64,000 nucleotides of DNA from Chitinophaga sp. H8 (GTDB taxonomy: Bacteria; Bacteroidota; Bacteroidia; Chitinophagales; Chitinophagaceae): assembly GCF_040567655.1 (NCBI RefSeq), contig NZ_JBEXAC010000002.1, forward strand, positions 558,001-622,000. The letters run 5' to 3'. Position 1 is the stretch's first letter. Each line of letters begins with the position of its first letter. The notes beneath the pieces were generated by a model, which saw nothing but the letters and a program-made list of their open reading frames with translations, was not told where the DNA came from and did no database searches. A program made the position numbers and the translations under genes. Positions 53,496-63,145 of this stretch are shown one piece after another.

Positions 53496-55919
53496 TTACT
53501 CTGCATGCAATGATTTAACAGGATTGGCTAATGCTGCTTTAACAGACTGGAAGCTGATCGTAACAAATGCAATAAGCATCGCCAACAAACCCGTTATCGC
53601 AAATAGCCACCATTGAATGTCAATACGGTAAGCAAATCCTTTTAACCATTGATGCATGGCAAACCAGGCCAATGGTGCTGCAATGAAAATGGCAATGGCT
53701 ACCAGTTTGATAAAATCCTTTGCTATCAGCATTACAATGCCATTTACCGAGGCCCCTAAAACCTTCCGGATACCAATCTCCTTTCTTTTTTGAGTAAGCA
53801 CAAGCAGCGTAACAGCAAATAATCCCATACAGGATATGATAATTGCCAGAATAGCGCCACTCACAAATATCTTTGAAAATCTTGCTTCCCGCCTGTATTG
53901 CCGATCAGCATTTTCATCCAGGAAAGATCCTTCGAAGGCCGACTGCGGATTAATTTCCTGCCAGATTTTTTCTACCGTATGCATGGCACCTGCCAGGTTT
54001 TTAGGTAATACTCTCACGAAAATGTAATGAGGGTATCCACCATTCTCCTTTGACTGCATATTTATAGTAAGGGGTTCAATATTCTTATGTAGTGATTCAA
54101 AATTATAATCCTTTATTACGCCTATGATCTGCACTTTTTCTCCATCACCCAGATCAAGGTAAATGCCAATGGGTTCCTTTTCTCCCAGTTGGGCTACCAT
54201 CTTCTCATTAATCACAACTGCATTAGAATCATTTCCATAGGTACGTGAAAAATCACGGCCCCCCAATAAGGTAAGTCCCAATGTTTTTGTATAATCATAA
54301 TCCACGCTCAACCAGTGTGTTTTAACGGCACGGCCTTTATAATCAAAACCCACCCTGGAAGTGCCCAAATGGCCATCCCTGCCACTGCCCAGATTTAATT
54401 CACTGGCAGTTATACTTAATACATCCGGCGTTGAGGCCAACCGGTTCCGTAATAAATTGAGCGATTTCCATCCATCCGTTTTGGAATCCACGGGGATACT
54501 GATCACCTGCTGTTTGTCAAACCCAAGTGAGCGGGTATGCATATAATTGAGCTGCTGCCAGGCAATGGCAGTACAGCTGATCAATAAAATAGCCACGGCA
54601 AATTGCACAATGATCAATCCATTGCGAATATTGCTCTGGCTGCCCATATTGATCTTACCCTTTAAAACCTGTACAATATTAAATCTGGCTACCAGCCATG
54701 CCGGATATCCACCTGCTACCAAAGTAATTCCCAGAAACCCCAGGAATAGCACCACTATCAATCTTACATTCTTAAGAATGCCTAAGGATACATTATTACT
54801 AAACAGGGTATTAAAGGAGGGTATCAGAAAATAAGCCAATATAACTCCGAAGATCAAAGCAATTCCACATACAATAAATGCCTCACTCCAGAACTGGATA
54901 ATCAGCTGATTCCGCATTGCTCCCAGTGCTTTACGGAGCCCTATTTCGGCAGATCGTGTAAATGAGCGGGCAATCGAAAGGTTTATAAAATTAATGCTGG
55001 AAACCAGGGTAATCATCAATCCCAACCCCACCATTAACCATGGATAAAATTTGCTGGCACCATCACTCAATGGCGTAATCCTATTAAACCGGATATCTTC
55101 CAATGGGATTGTTTTTAACAGCACCAATCCTCCTGAAGCGTCCGGCACAGCACCATCTCTTTTGAGATCTCTTATTTTATCTGCGTAATATTTATTAACC
55201 AGTGTTTTACTTTGCTGCTCAAAAGCAGTGGCAGTAGTGTGTGGGTTCAGCTGGACAAACACATTATAGGAAGACTGCCCCCAACTATCTTTTGTGGCTG
55301 CATAGTCCCGCTGGGTTTCAAAGCGGAGCAGCAAATCAAATTCAATACTCGAATTATCAGGTATATCCTTTGCTATTGCAGCAACCGCAACAGGCATCCA
55401 ATTATCTCCCTGCTTAATCTTAATGGTTTTGCCTATCGGATCCTCTCCTTTAAAAATATTGTTAGCTATTTTTTCCGTGATCACCACCTGATCTGTTTGA
55501 CGCAAGGCATCCGCTCCGCTTCCTTTAAGCAATGGATAAGGAAAAACACGCAGAAAGTCAGCGTCTACATACTTCATCAGATACTGATACTCCTGGTCTT
55601 TGTATTGCACCAGATTATTCCCACCTACATACCTTGTTACATATTGTACACCGGGGCATTCCTGCTGCAATGCCGGTGCAATGGGTGCGGGCATACTTAC
55701 ATTTTCTTCAGTACGGCCAGGCCAGTGCTCTTCAAAGTATAATTGATGTACCTGCTTCCTGTTTGGCAACATTTTATCGAATGACCATTCCCGGTAAGCT
55801 GTTAATAACAACAACAGGGCAGCACAAAATGCTACTGCCATTCCCACAATATTAATGGCTGCAAACAGCTTTTGTTTAAGCAGGTTTCTCCATGCTATTA
55901 ACAGATAATTCTTGATCAT
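53496..55919 (-). CDS. MacB/FtsX-type ABC permease (paralogue 3)
   Basis: The 807-residue protein has the same double MacB_PCD-FtsX layout as its neighbours. Key segments are AINIVGMAVAFCAALLLLLTAYREW (first helix), FTRSAEIGLRKALGAMRNQLIIQFWSEAF (first FtsX) and KRKEIGIRKVLGASVNGIVMLIAKDFIKLVAIA (second FtsX), ending PVKSLHAE. It lies 32 bases downstream of the next paralogue and the same distance from the following one, so all four appear cotranscribed. Substrate not known. Confidence 0.92.
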   Translation of the reverse strand: MIKNYLLIAWRNLLKQKLFAAINIVGMAVAFCAALLLLLTAYREWSFDKMLPNRKQVHQLYFEEHWPGRTEENVSMPAPIAPALQQECPGVQYVTRYVGGNNLVQYKDQEYQYLMKYVDADFLRVFPYPLLKGSGADALRQTDQVVITEKIANNIFKGEDPIGKTIKIKQGDNWMPVAVAAIAKDIPDNSSIEFDLLLRFETQRDYAATKDSWGQSSYNVFVQLNPHTTATAFEQQSKTLVNKYYADKIRDLKRDGAVPDASGGLVLLKTIPLEDIRFNRITPLSDGASKFYPWLMVGLGLMITLVSSINFINLSIARSFTRSAEIGLRKALGAMRNQLIIQFWSEAFIVCGIALIFGVILAYFLIPSFNTLFSNNVSLGILKNVRLIVVLFLGFLGITLVAGGYPAWLVARFNIVQVLKGKINMGSQSNIRNGLIIVQFAVAILLISCTAIAWQQLNYMHTRSLGFDKQQVISIPVDSKTDGWKSLNLLRNRLASTPDVLSITASELNLGSGRDGHLGTSRVGFDYKGRAVKTHWLSVDYDYTKTLGLTLLGGRDFSRTYGNDSNAVVINEKMVAQLGEKEPIGIYLDLGDGEKVQIIGVIKDYNFESLHKNIEPLTINMQSKENGGYPHYIFVRVLPKNLAGAMHTVEKIWQEINPQSAFEGSFLDENADRQYRREARFSKIFVSGAILAIIISCMGLFAVTLLVLTQKRKEIGIRKVLGASVNGIVMLIAKDFIKLVAIAIFIAAPLAWFAMHQWLKGFAYRIDIQWWLFAITGLLAMLIAFVTISFQSVKAALANPVKSLHAE

Positions 55920-55948
55920 GATATAGTAGTGTTAAGGGAGATACTTGC

Positions 55949-58333
55949 TTATTCCGTACGCAACGATTTTACAGGATTCACCACGGCTGCTTTTATAGAT
56001 TGTATAGATACCGTAAGCAATGCAATAAGTATAGCCAATACGCCGGTTAGTATGAAAATCCATACGGATAATGACACCTGATAGGCAAATCCCTGTAACC
56101 ATTTATGCATGGCCCACCAGGCGATAGGCGTAGCAATAAATACAGCAACGATTACCAGCTTCAGAAAATCCCTGGATAGCAGTAACACAATTCCGCTTAC
56201 ACTGGATCCCAATACTTTTCTGATACCAATTTCCTTGGTACGTTGTCTGGCTACCAGTGATATCAATGCAAATATGCCTGCGCAAGCTATTAATACACTA
56301 ATAATGGCAAACCAGCTTATTAGCGATAATATGCCCTCTATTTGCTGGTATTGGCGGTTAAATATTTCATCCGCAAAATTGTAAGTAAATGCCTTTCTGG
56401 AAGGGATACCCTTAAATTCTTTTTCCAGCATAGCAATTACAGGAGGTGCATCTTTAGGTTTAATACTGATACTCAAAAAGCCTTCTTCAATGCGCATTTC
56501 TGTTTTGCCGGCATAAAAATGTATGAGTGGCTCCACCTTGCCTGCCAGCGACTGATAATGATAATCATCTACTACACCAATTACCGGCATTGCTTTATCT
56601 CCTCCTTTGGCTCGCAGTGATTTCCCTTCAATACTTGCCCACCCCAACGCTTTCATAGCGGCTTTATTGATTATAACAGCCGACTCATCTGTAGCCATTG
56701 ATGCAGAAAAATTCCTGCCCTCCAATAGTTTTAACTGATATACATCCAGGTAACCATTGTCGATAGACAACTGCCTTAATCCAACGGTATTGGCATCAGC
56801 AGCAGCATCCCCTGGCAAATAGGCATTATAGTTTTCATCATAGCGCCCTGGCACATTTCTTCCGATAGATACTGCTTTTACCTCATCATTATTCTTTAAC
56901 TCCGAAAGAATATAATTGACATGCCCTTTGGCAGATGGCAGGTCCTTGAAATCAAGCCCAAGATCTACGATTAGTACATTATCTTTATTAAAGTGCACAT
57001 CCGCGTTCTTCATAAAGTATACCTGTTTTTTTACGATCAGGCTCCCTGCAATGAATATTACCGTAATAACAAACTGCACAATAATAAGCGACTGCCGGGC
57101 ATGTAATTTTTGCGGGGCAGCCTTTAGTTTTCCTTTTATACTATTAGCCAGTTGAATACTGCTGAGATAAATAGCCGGATATCCTCCTGCTATCAATGTG
57201 AGCAGCACGCCTGCGCATAACAGTACAATAATAAAATAGCCATTATAAAGCATGGTTTCCGATAACGCCAAACTACTAAACAGATCATTGAATACCGGCA
57301 TCAGCATCCAGGCACCCAATATTCCCAATACAATAGCTGTAAACACCACAAGACCTGTTTCAATAAAAAACTGTAATAATACCTGCCCTTTACCTGAACC
57401 TAATACCTTCCGGACACCAACCTCACGGGCGCGCGCAAACGCAGCAGCCATATTGAGGTTAATCAGATTAATCATTACCAACAACAGGATAAATAAAGCG
57501 ATACAGCTCAGTGCGTACCTGTACAACTCAAAGTTAAAACCGCCATACTTCTGCGGATATGATTTAAATGGCAGCAGATATATATAACGATCCTGTGCTG
57601 CCTTCACAAAATGCTGCGCTATCAGTTGAGGCAGCTTCTTTTCCAGCTGGGTAGCCGTGGTACCAGGCTTCAGCACTACATATTCTCTGGTGAAACAATT
57701 GTACCAATCAGCTATGCCCTTAAATTCAGGGTCATCAGTCAGATGCTGATTGGAAAGTAAAACGGTAGGTCTTATAGTCGAATTGGTGGGGATACTTTTC
57801 ATTACCGCCGTTACGGTAAACTGGTGTTTATTGTCAAAGGAAATCGTTTGCCCGGTGGGGTCAGAATTACCAAAGAGTTTGGTTGCGACTTCTTCAGACA
57901 AGACAATAGATTGTTTATTGTCCAATGCATGTACGGCGTGGCCATACTTAAGCGGGAAAGTAAATACGTCAAAGAAACCGGCATCCACATAGGTAATACT
58001 CTCATTCGCTTCTTTATCCTTATATATCAGCCAGCGGCTGTCCCAGGTGTTGATACGGGTACCACTCTCCACCTCAGGATATTGCTGAAGCAATACATCC
58101 AGTAGCGGGAAAACATTCCCATCACCTGTTCCCCCATTCTTATCTCCTGTTTCCAGGAGATAAAGCCGGTCCATTTTCTGCTGCAAACTGTCTCTGCTTA
58201 CAATCTGCTGAACAGCCAGTAACAATAAAATAACACAGATAAGGCCTACGCTAAGACCTAATACATTTACTGAAGTGAATAACTTATGCTTCCATAAGTT
58301 GCGCCAGGCTACTTTAAAATAGTTCTTTAACAT
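55949..58333 (-). CDS. MacB/FtsX-type ABC permease (paralogue 2)
   Basis: The ATG at 58333 (MLKNYFKVAWRNLWKHKLF) is chosen over 58405 because it matches the start of the sister permeases. The protein then has 794 residues. It shows SVNVLGLSVGLICVILLLLAVQ (first helix), FARAREVGVRKVLGSGKGQVLLQFFIE (first FtsX), RTKEIGIRKVLGSSVSGIVLLLSRDFLKLV (second FtsX), and PVKSLRTE at the end. Periplasmic regions differ strongly from the sisters while the FtsX motifs stay the same. This suggests diverged substrate or partner recognition. Confidence 0.92.
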   Translation of the reverse strand: MLKNYFKVAWRNLWKHKLFTSVNVLGLSVGLICVILLLLAVQQIVSRDSLQQKMDRLYLLETGDKNGGTGDGNVFPLLDVLLQQYPEVESGTRINTWDSRWLIYKDKEANESITYVDAGFFDVFTFPLKYGHAVHALDNKQSIVLSEEVATKLFGNSDPTGQTISFDNKHQFTVTAVMKSIPTNSTIRPTVLLSNQHLTDDPEFKGIADWYNCFTREYVVLKPGTTATQLEKKLPQLIAQHFVKAAQDRYIYLLPFKSYPQKYGGFNFELYRYALSCIALFILLLVMINLINLNMAAAFARAREVGVRKVLGSGKGQVLLQFFIETGLVVFTAIVLGILGAWMLMPVFNDLFSSLALSETMLYNGYFIIVLLCAGVLLTLIAGGYPAIYLSSIQLANSIKGKLKAAPQKLHARQSLIIVQFVITVIFIAGSLIVKKQVYFMKNADVHFNKDNVLIVDLGLDFKDLPSAKGHVNYILSELKNNDEVKAVSIGRNVPGRYDENYNAYLPGDAAADANTVGLRQLSIDNGYLDVYQLKLLEGRNFSASMATDESAVIINKAAMKALGWASIEGKSLRAKGGDKAMPVIGVVDDYHYQSLAGKVEPLIHFYAGKTEMRIEEGFLSISIKPKDAPPVIAMLEKEFKGIPSRKAFTYNFADEIFNRQYQQIEGILSLISWFAIISVLIACAGIFALISLVARQRTKEIGIRKVLGSSVSGIVLLLSRDFLKLVIVAVFIATPIAWWAMHKWLQGFAYQVSLSVWIFILTGVLAILIALLTVSIQSIKAAVVNPVKSLRTE

Positions 58334-58451
58334 CGGTAACACTTTAATTAAACCAGGTAAAAAAACAAGCGGTGCGTGTAGATACATGCTCCGTTTCCAA
58401 TTCACTTGTTATTCTATTCTTGAAGCTTTTTACAGCTATATAATCCTGTGT

Positions 58452-60851
58452 TTAATCATTCCGCAAACTATTCACCGGGTTGGTCGTAACGGCGGTGCAA
58501 GTTTGCGAAATAATTGCCAGTAATGCAATACCCATCAATAATAAAAAGCTGCCTAAAAGTGTACCTATACCTAAAGACACACGATATGCAAATAGTTGCA
58601 AGAACATATTTCCACCCAAAAAGCCCAATGGTAGGGCTATCAGGCCTGCAATTACTATCAGCTTTAAATAATTACGGGATAATAACATGATAAGATTACG
58701 GGTACCCGCCCCCATCACTTTGCGGATACTGATTTCCTTACGGCGGGTTTGTGTGGTATACCCCACGATGCCCAATAACCCAAGGGCAGCAATCACGATG
58801 GTCATAAAGGCCAGGAAGGAAATGGTATAAAGCATTCCTTTTACCTCTATCTGTTTCAGTAATTCCTGGTCAAACCAGCCATAGGTAAATGTTTTCATGG
58901 GATGCTGCTCCTTCCATAAGGGAGCAATGGCCGCCAGCAGCTGCTCCCTGTTGGCCGCAGGGTTTACCCCTACCTGGATCAGCCGGATATCAGCCGGATG
59001 GTAACGTAGTGCCATTGGCGAAATCGGACGTTCTATGGGCTGAAAATTGAAGTCCTTCAAGACCCCTAAAATATTAACCCGGGTAGAATCATTTAGCCAC
59101 AATGGCTGACCAATAGCCGCAGCAGCCGTTTTGATATGCAGGGCATGCAGGGCACTTTCATTCACAATAACATACTGCTCCTGTTCTCCGTTAGCATTAT
59201 CAGGAAAAGTACTTCCTGCCAGCAATTTCAGGCCCATATTCCGGATAAAGTCTCCATCAGTCATGAAATAATTCATACTCACAGCGGTGGCCGCCGCATC
59301 TGTTTTTACTTCAAAGGAAGCGCCATACTTATTCCCCAGAAAACTGGAGGTGCCAGACACAATCTCTACACCAGGTACCTGCTGTAGCCGGTTTTTCAAC
59401 AAAGTATAGCTCCCCTCCTCTAATGGAATATTGAGAATATCCTTTTGCCGGAATCCATAATCCATAGTGGCTTTAAGATCGAACTGCCGGTAAACGGTGG
59501 TGACCAGGATCGTTACTACCATGGATAATGCAAACTGGGCTACTATTAAGCTCTTCCGAAGGCTCAAAGCACCTAAAACCTTCATCTCCGACATACTTTT
59601 CAAAACCCTTACAGGCTGGAAAGAAGATAGTGCCCACGCTGGTAATACGCCTGCAAGCAATCCGGTGAATACACTAAATAATACAAACCAGCCTATCATC
59701 ACTATATCCAGGGGCACATCAGGTACTATTTCCCGGCTAAAATCATTTTGCATAACGCCCCATAACAACCCCAACGCAAATACCAGGGCCAATAACGCCA
59801 TAAGTACCGATTCAGTAATAAACTGGATAAAAATCTGGTATCGCTGCGCCCCGATTACTTTACGTACCCCTACCTCTTTGGCCCGGTAAAGGGAACGAAC
59901 AATGGATAAATTGGTATAATTAAAGCAGGCTGATAATAAGATGATAAAGGCTACTCCAATTACTGCCAGCAGCTTTCCCCAGGTAGTTCCTTTGTTTATA
60001 TCGTTATATAAATCCCCTGAAGGGGTAATATGGTTAAGCTGCTGGGGCACAAATGCAATGCTACCCGATTGCTGGCCTTCTACTTTATCATAACGTTTAA
60101 CAATACTACTTAAAGCGCTTTCCAGCTTGGATGCTGCTACACCGGGTTTTAACAGTACATATACATACGAGTCATTTGCATTGTTCCAGTTATCCAGCCG
60201 GTCGGGAAGCAGACCGCTTTTTTCCAGCAGGGGTACTGAAGAAATGGATGCAATGGCATCCAGGTCAATATGTGATTTAGTGGGTGGGTCCTGTAATACC
60301 CCCGTTACCGTATAAGTACCCTTCTGTTCAAAATGAAGCACCTGCCCAACTGCATTTTGCGTTCCAAAAAAACGCGCTGCAGTCGCCTTACTTAGTATAA
60401 TACTATTGGGGGCGGCAAGGGCTGTTTGTTCATTACCAGCTGCCAGCCGGAAACCAAATACTTTAAAAAAAGAAGGCTCAGAGAAAGCTCCTCTTACATA
60501 AAGGTCTTTTTTGCCGGTGCTTATGCCGGCATTCTCATTCAATACGGTATATAAACGTACCGTTTGGGAGGCAATACCATAATCTGTCAACAGGCTGCCT
60601 GCCAGGGGTAATGGAGCTCCTGCCAGCGGAAACACCCTGCCATCCGGCGTTTTAACCGGAGAAGTGATCCGGTAAGTACGGTTAGGGTAAGGATGAAAAG
60701 TATCGTAACTGAACTGTTCCCTGGTACTCATCAAGGCAAGAAGACATACCGCCATGCTGAGGGCAAGTCCAAAAATATTAATGAAAGCAAATAACTTTTG
60801 CTTCCTCAGATTCCGGAATGCGATAATGACATATCTTTTAAATAGGAGCAC
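58452..60851 (-). CDS. MacB/FtsX-type ABC permease (paralogue 1)
   Basis: The 799-residue protein is the first permease after the proximal ATPase gene, only 11 bases downstream. It has FAFINIFGLALSMAVCLLALMS (first helix), LYRAKEVGVRKVIGAQRYQIFIQFITES (first FtsX), RRKEISIRKVMGAGTRNLIMLLSRNYLKLI (second FtsX) and PVNSLRND at the end. It is the most divergent of the four at the C-terminus, although the architecture is the same. Confidence 0.92.
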   Translation of the reverse strand: MLLFKRYVIIAFRNLRKQKLFAFINIFGLALSMAVCLLALMSTREQFSYDTFHPYPNRTYRITSPVKTPDGRVFPLAGAPLPLAGSLLTDYGIASQTVRLYTVLNENAGISTGKKDLYVRGAFSEPSFFKVFGFRLAAGNEQTALAAPNSIILSKATAARFFGTQNAVGQVLHFEQKGTYTVTGVLQDPPTKSHIDLDAIASISSVPLLEKSGLLPDRLDNWNNANDSYVYVLLKPGVAASKLESALSSIVKRYDKVEGQQSGSIAFVPQQLNHITPSGDLYNDINKGTTWGKLLAVIGVAFIILLSACFNYTNLSIVRSLYRAKEVGVRKVIGAQRYQIFIQFITESVLMALLALVFALGLLWGVMQNDFSREIVPDVPLDIVMIGWFVLFSVFTGLLAGVLPAWALSSFQPVRVLKSMSEMKVLGALSLRKSLIVAQFALSMVVTILVTTVYRQFDLKATMDYGFRQKDILNIPLEEGSYTLLKNRLQQVPGVEIVSGTSSFLGNKYGASFEVKTDAAATAVSMNYFMTDGDFIRNMGLKLLAGSTFPDNANGEQEQYVIVNESALHALHIKTAAAAIGQPLWLNDSTRVNILGVLKDFNFQPIERPISPMALRYHPADIRLIQVGVNPAANREQLLAAIAPLWKEQHPMKTFTYGWFDQELLKQIEVKGMLYTISFLAFMTIVIAALGLLGIVGYTTQTRRKEISIRKVMGAGTRNLIMLLSRNYLKLIVIAGLIALPLGFLGGNMFLQLFAYRVSLGIGTLLGSFLLLMGIALLAIISQTCTAVTTNPVNSLRND

Positions 60852-60862
60852 AGGCTAAACAA

Positions 60863-61552
60863 TTATACGTGAAACTGTTCCTTGATATTTTCTGTTACTA
60901 CCCTGCCATCAAACAGGTTAATAATACGATGGGCAAATCCTGCATCATAAGGCGAGTGTGTTACCATGATCAGGGTAGTACCTGCTTCATTCAGTTCCTG
61001 CAGTAACTTCATCACCTCTTCTCCATTGGTAGAATCAAGGTTACCGGTAGGCTCATCCGCCAGGATCATTTTAGGGTTAGCTACTACCGCGCGGGCAATA
61101 GCTACTCTTTGTTGCTGCCCTCCTGATAGCTGTTGCGGGAAGTGATTCCGGCGGTGCATAATATTCATACGTTCCAGTACCTTCTCTACCTTCTCTTTCC
61201 TTTCACTGGCAGGCACCTTCAGATATAATAAAGGCAGTTCTACATTTTCAAATACTGTCAGCTCATCAATCAGATTAAAACTCTGGAATACAAAACCAAT
61301 AGACCCTTTACGCAATTGTGCACGCTGACGCTCACTCATCCTGGCTACTTCCTTGTCCCAGAAATGATACTCCCCGTCACTGGGATTATCCAGTAACCCC
61401 AGGATATTTAACAACGTGGATTTACCGCAACCGGAAGGACCCATGATAGCCACAAACTCGCCATCCTGCACTTCCATATTAATACCATTCAGCGCTGTAG
61501 TTTCTACTTCCTCTGTAGTAAATAATTTTTGTAAGTTAACCGTGCGTATCAT
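60863..61552 (-). CDS. ABC transporter ATP-binding protein (MacB/LolD type)
   Basis: The 229-residue ATPase has a standard set of motifs: Walker [20 protein letters not shown]-loop [23 protein letters not shown], signature [15 protein letters not shown], Walker [17 protein letters not shown]-loop [10 protein letters not shown]. Unlike the second ATPase of the cluster it keeps the common [10 protein letters not shown] sequence. It lies between the adaptor gene (69 bases away) and the first permease, so it is probably the main energiser of the exporter. Confidence 0.96.
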   Translation of the reverse strand: MIRTVNLQKLFTTEEVETTALNGINMEVQDGEFVAIMGPSGCGKSTLLNILGLLDNPSDGEYHFWDKEVARMSERQRAQLRKGSIGFVFQSFNLIDELTVFENVELPLLYLKVPASERKEKVEKVLERMNIMHRRNHFPQQLSGGQQQRVAIARAVVANPKMILADEPTGNLDSTNGEEVMKLLQELNEAGTTLIMVTHSPYDAGFAHRIINLFDGRVVTENIKEQFHV

Positions 61553-61621
61553 GTGATTTTAGTATTTATATTTTTTATTGATAAGACTTTGAAAATGCCG
61601 TTTCAGCATAAATCAATTTAA

Positions 61622-62869
61622 TTAAAAAGCCAATACATCCTTGTTACCAAAATTCTCATAGGAAGATGTAATAACCTGTTCTCCCGGTTGTAACCCTTCC
61701 AGTACTTCGTAGAACATAGGGTTTTTGCTACCCAGTACAATGTTCCGCTTTACGGCTCGTTTGCCTCCCTTATCCACCACATAAACCCAATTACCACCGG
61801 TATCGGAGAAAAATCCGCCTACCGGCAGTAATATAGCGGTTGTAGCCTTACCTAATTCGAGGCGGATAGGAGAGGATTGTCCACGGCGAATACCGTCCGG
61901 TGTTTCTTTTTCAAAATTCATATCTACTTCAAACCGGCCGTTTTTCACTTCGGGATATACTTTAGTCGTAACCATATCATAATTTTTCCCGCTGAACTCA
62001 AAGGTGGCTTTTAAGCCTGGAAATACCCGGGAAATATAGTGTTCATCAATTTCTGCCCGCATTTTAAAGCCATTCAGATCATCAATCTGCCCGATATTCT
62101 GTCCGGCAGTAATACTCGAACCCACTTCTACATTGATGGAAGACAGTTGTCCATCTACCGGGGCACGTACCAGCAGGTTATTCAGATTATTTTTCATGAG
62201 TTGCAGGTTTAGCTGGGTACGGTTAATAGTACCTTCAAGCTGGATGATCTGCATTCTGGAGTTTTCATTCTGGTAACTCTGAGACTCCATTTCTATCTCC
62301 CGTTGTCTTAACAATCCTTCATATTCAAACTTATTTTTATTGAAGTCCTGTTGTGCAATGATCTTTTCATCTACCAGTTGTTTATTACGGTCGTACAGGT
62401 CTTTTGCCTGGCTGATCTGTGCATCGAAGGTGGCCAGCTTCTGCTGCATGGCAAAACGATCTTGTTTTAAACGCAGCTTTGTATTCTGCAGTTCATTGAT
62501 CAACCGGTACATTTCCGTTTCACTCTTTACAAAGTCCATGATCATATGCTGGTTTTCCAGCCTTAAGATGGAATCTCCCTTTTTTACCATGCTTCCTCCT
62601 TCCAGGTATTTCTGGCTCACATATCCACCTTCAATAGCGTCCAGGTGGATAGTCTTTAATGGTTGTACTACTGCGGTTACTGCGATATATACTTCAAAGG
62701 TACCTTTGCTGACAGTGGATATAGTGATCTTATCTTTTTCTACATTGAGGGTAGCCCGGTGATCGGCAAAAATGAGGTTATACAACAAAAGCAACACTAA
62801 TACGCCTCCCCCACTAATCATTAACAGGCGCTTTTTAGACCAAAACTTCTTTTCTATTTTTCTATCCAT
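61622..62869 (-). CDS. Periplasmic adaptor of the HlyD/MacA family (operon-proximal)
   Basis: The 415-residue protein has a membrane anchor (LLMISGGGVLVLLLLYNLIFA), a lipoyl-like half (DAIEGGYVSQKYLEGGSMVKKGDSILRLENQ), a long helical hairpin (about 110-215, rich in Gln and Lys), the second lipoyl half (NNLLVRAPVDGQLSSINVEVGSSITAGQNIGQI), and a beta-barrel domain. It is the first gene of the export operon. The sigma-54-like promoter and the palindrome described below lie directly upstream. Confidence 0.93.
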   Translation of the reverse strand: MDRKIEKKFWSKKRLLMISGGGVLVLLLLYNLIFADHRATLNVEKDKITISTVSKGTFEVYIAVTAVVQPLKTIHLDAIEGGYVSQKYLEGGSMVKKGDSILRLENQHMIMDFVKSETEMYRLINELQNTKLRLKQDRFAMQQKLATFDAQISQAKDLYDRNKQLVDEKIIAQQDFNKNKFEYEGLLRQREIEMESQSYQNENSRMQIIQLEGTINRTQLNLQLMKNNLNNLLVRAPVDGQLSSINVEVGSSITAGQNIGQIDDLNGFKMRAEIDEHYISRVFPGLKATFEFSGKNYDMVTTKVYPEVKNGRFEVDMNFEKETPDGIRRGQSSPIRLELGKATTAILLPVGGFFSDTGGNWVYVVDKGGKRAVKRNIVLGSKNPMFYEVLEGLQPGEQVITSSYENFGNKDVLAF

Positions 62870-62899
62870 GATATTTCAGAACATTTGCTGTGAGGGTTA

Positions 62900-62915
62900 G
62901 CCAATCAATATGCCA
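62900..62915 (-). promoter_or_regulatory. Sigma-54-like (-24/-12) promoter of the export operon
   Basis: On the minus strand the sequence reads TGGCAT, five bases, TTGG, followed by C. The consensus is TGGCAC-N5-TTGC. The -24 GG is kept; the -12 GC is one base off. The expected start would be about 20 bases before the adaptor ATG. The match is imperfect, and the call rests partly on the neighbouring sigma-54 activator gene. Confidence 0.45.
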
Positions 62916-62978
62916 AAACCCTAAATCGCTTACCAGTAAGCATTTCGGGGAAAAAGCCCTTAAAAAAACGTCCTTTGC

Positions 62979-62995
62979 CGGACAAGCTGTGTCCG
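62979..62995. promoter_or_regulatory. Perfect palindrome, likely enhancer of the divergent sigma-54 regulator
   Basis: CGGACA, AGCTG, TGTCCG is a perfect 6-bp inverted repeat with a five-base centre. It lies about 65-80 bases upstream of the sigma-54-like promoter and 150 bases before the regulator ATG. This is the usual position and form of an NtrC-type binding site. Confidence 0.5.
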
Positions 62996-63145
62996 ATAAT
63001 GAACAATTTTGTAATCCCCTGAATTTAGGCGCTTACAGGAAAAAATCTTTGTTTAATATTGCTATAGCCACATTTCCCGGCTTCGCATTCTAAAAATGGC
63101 CTGTTGGGAACGTTGTTTGCAGGAGTGCTTTTAATTAAAAATATT

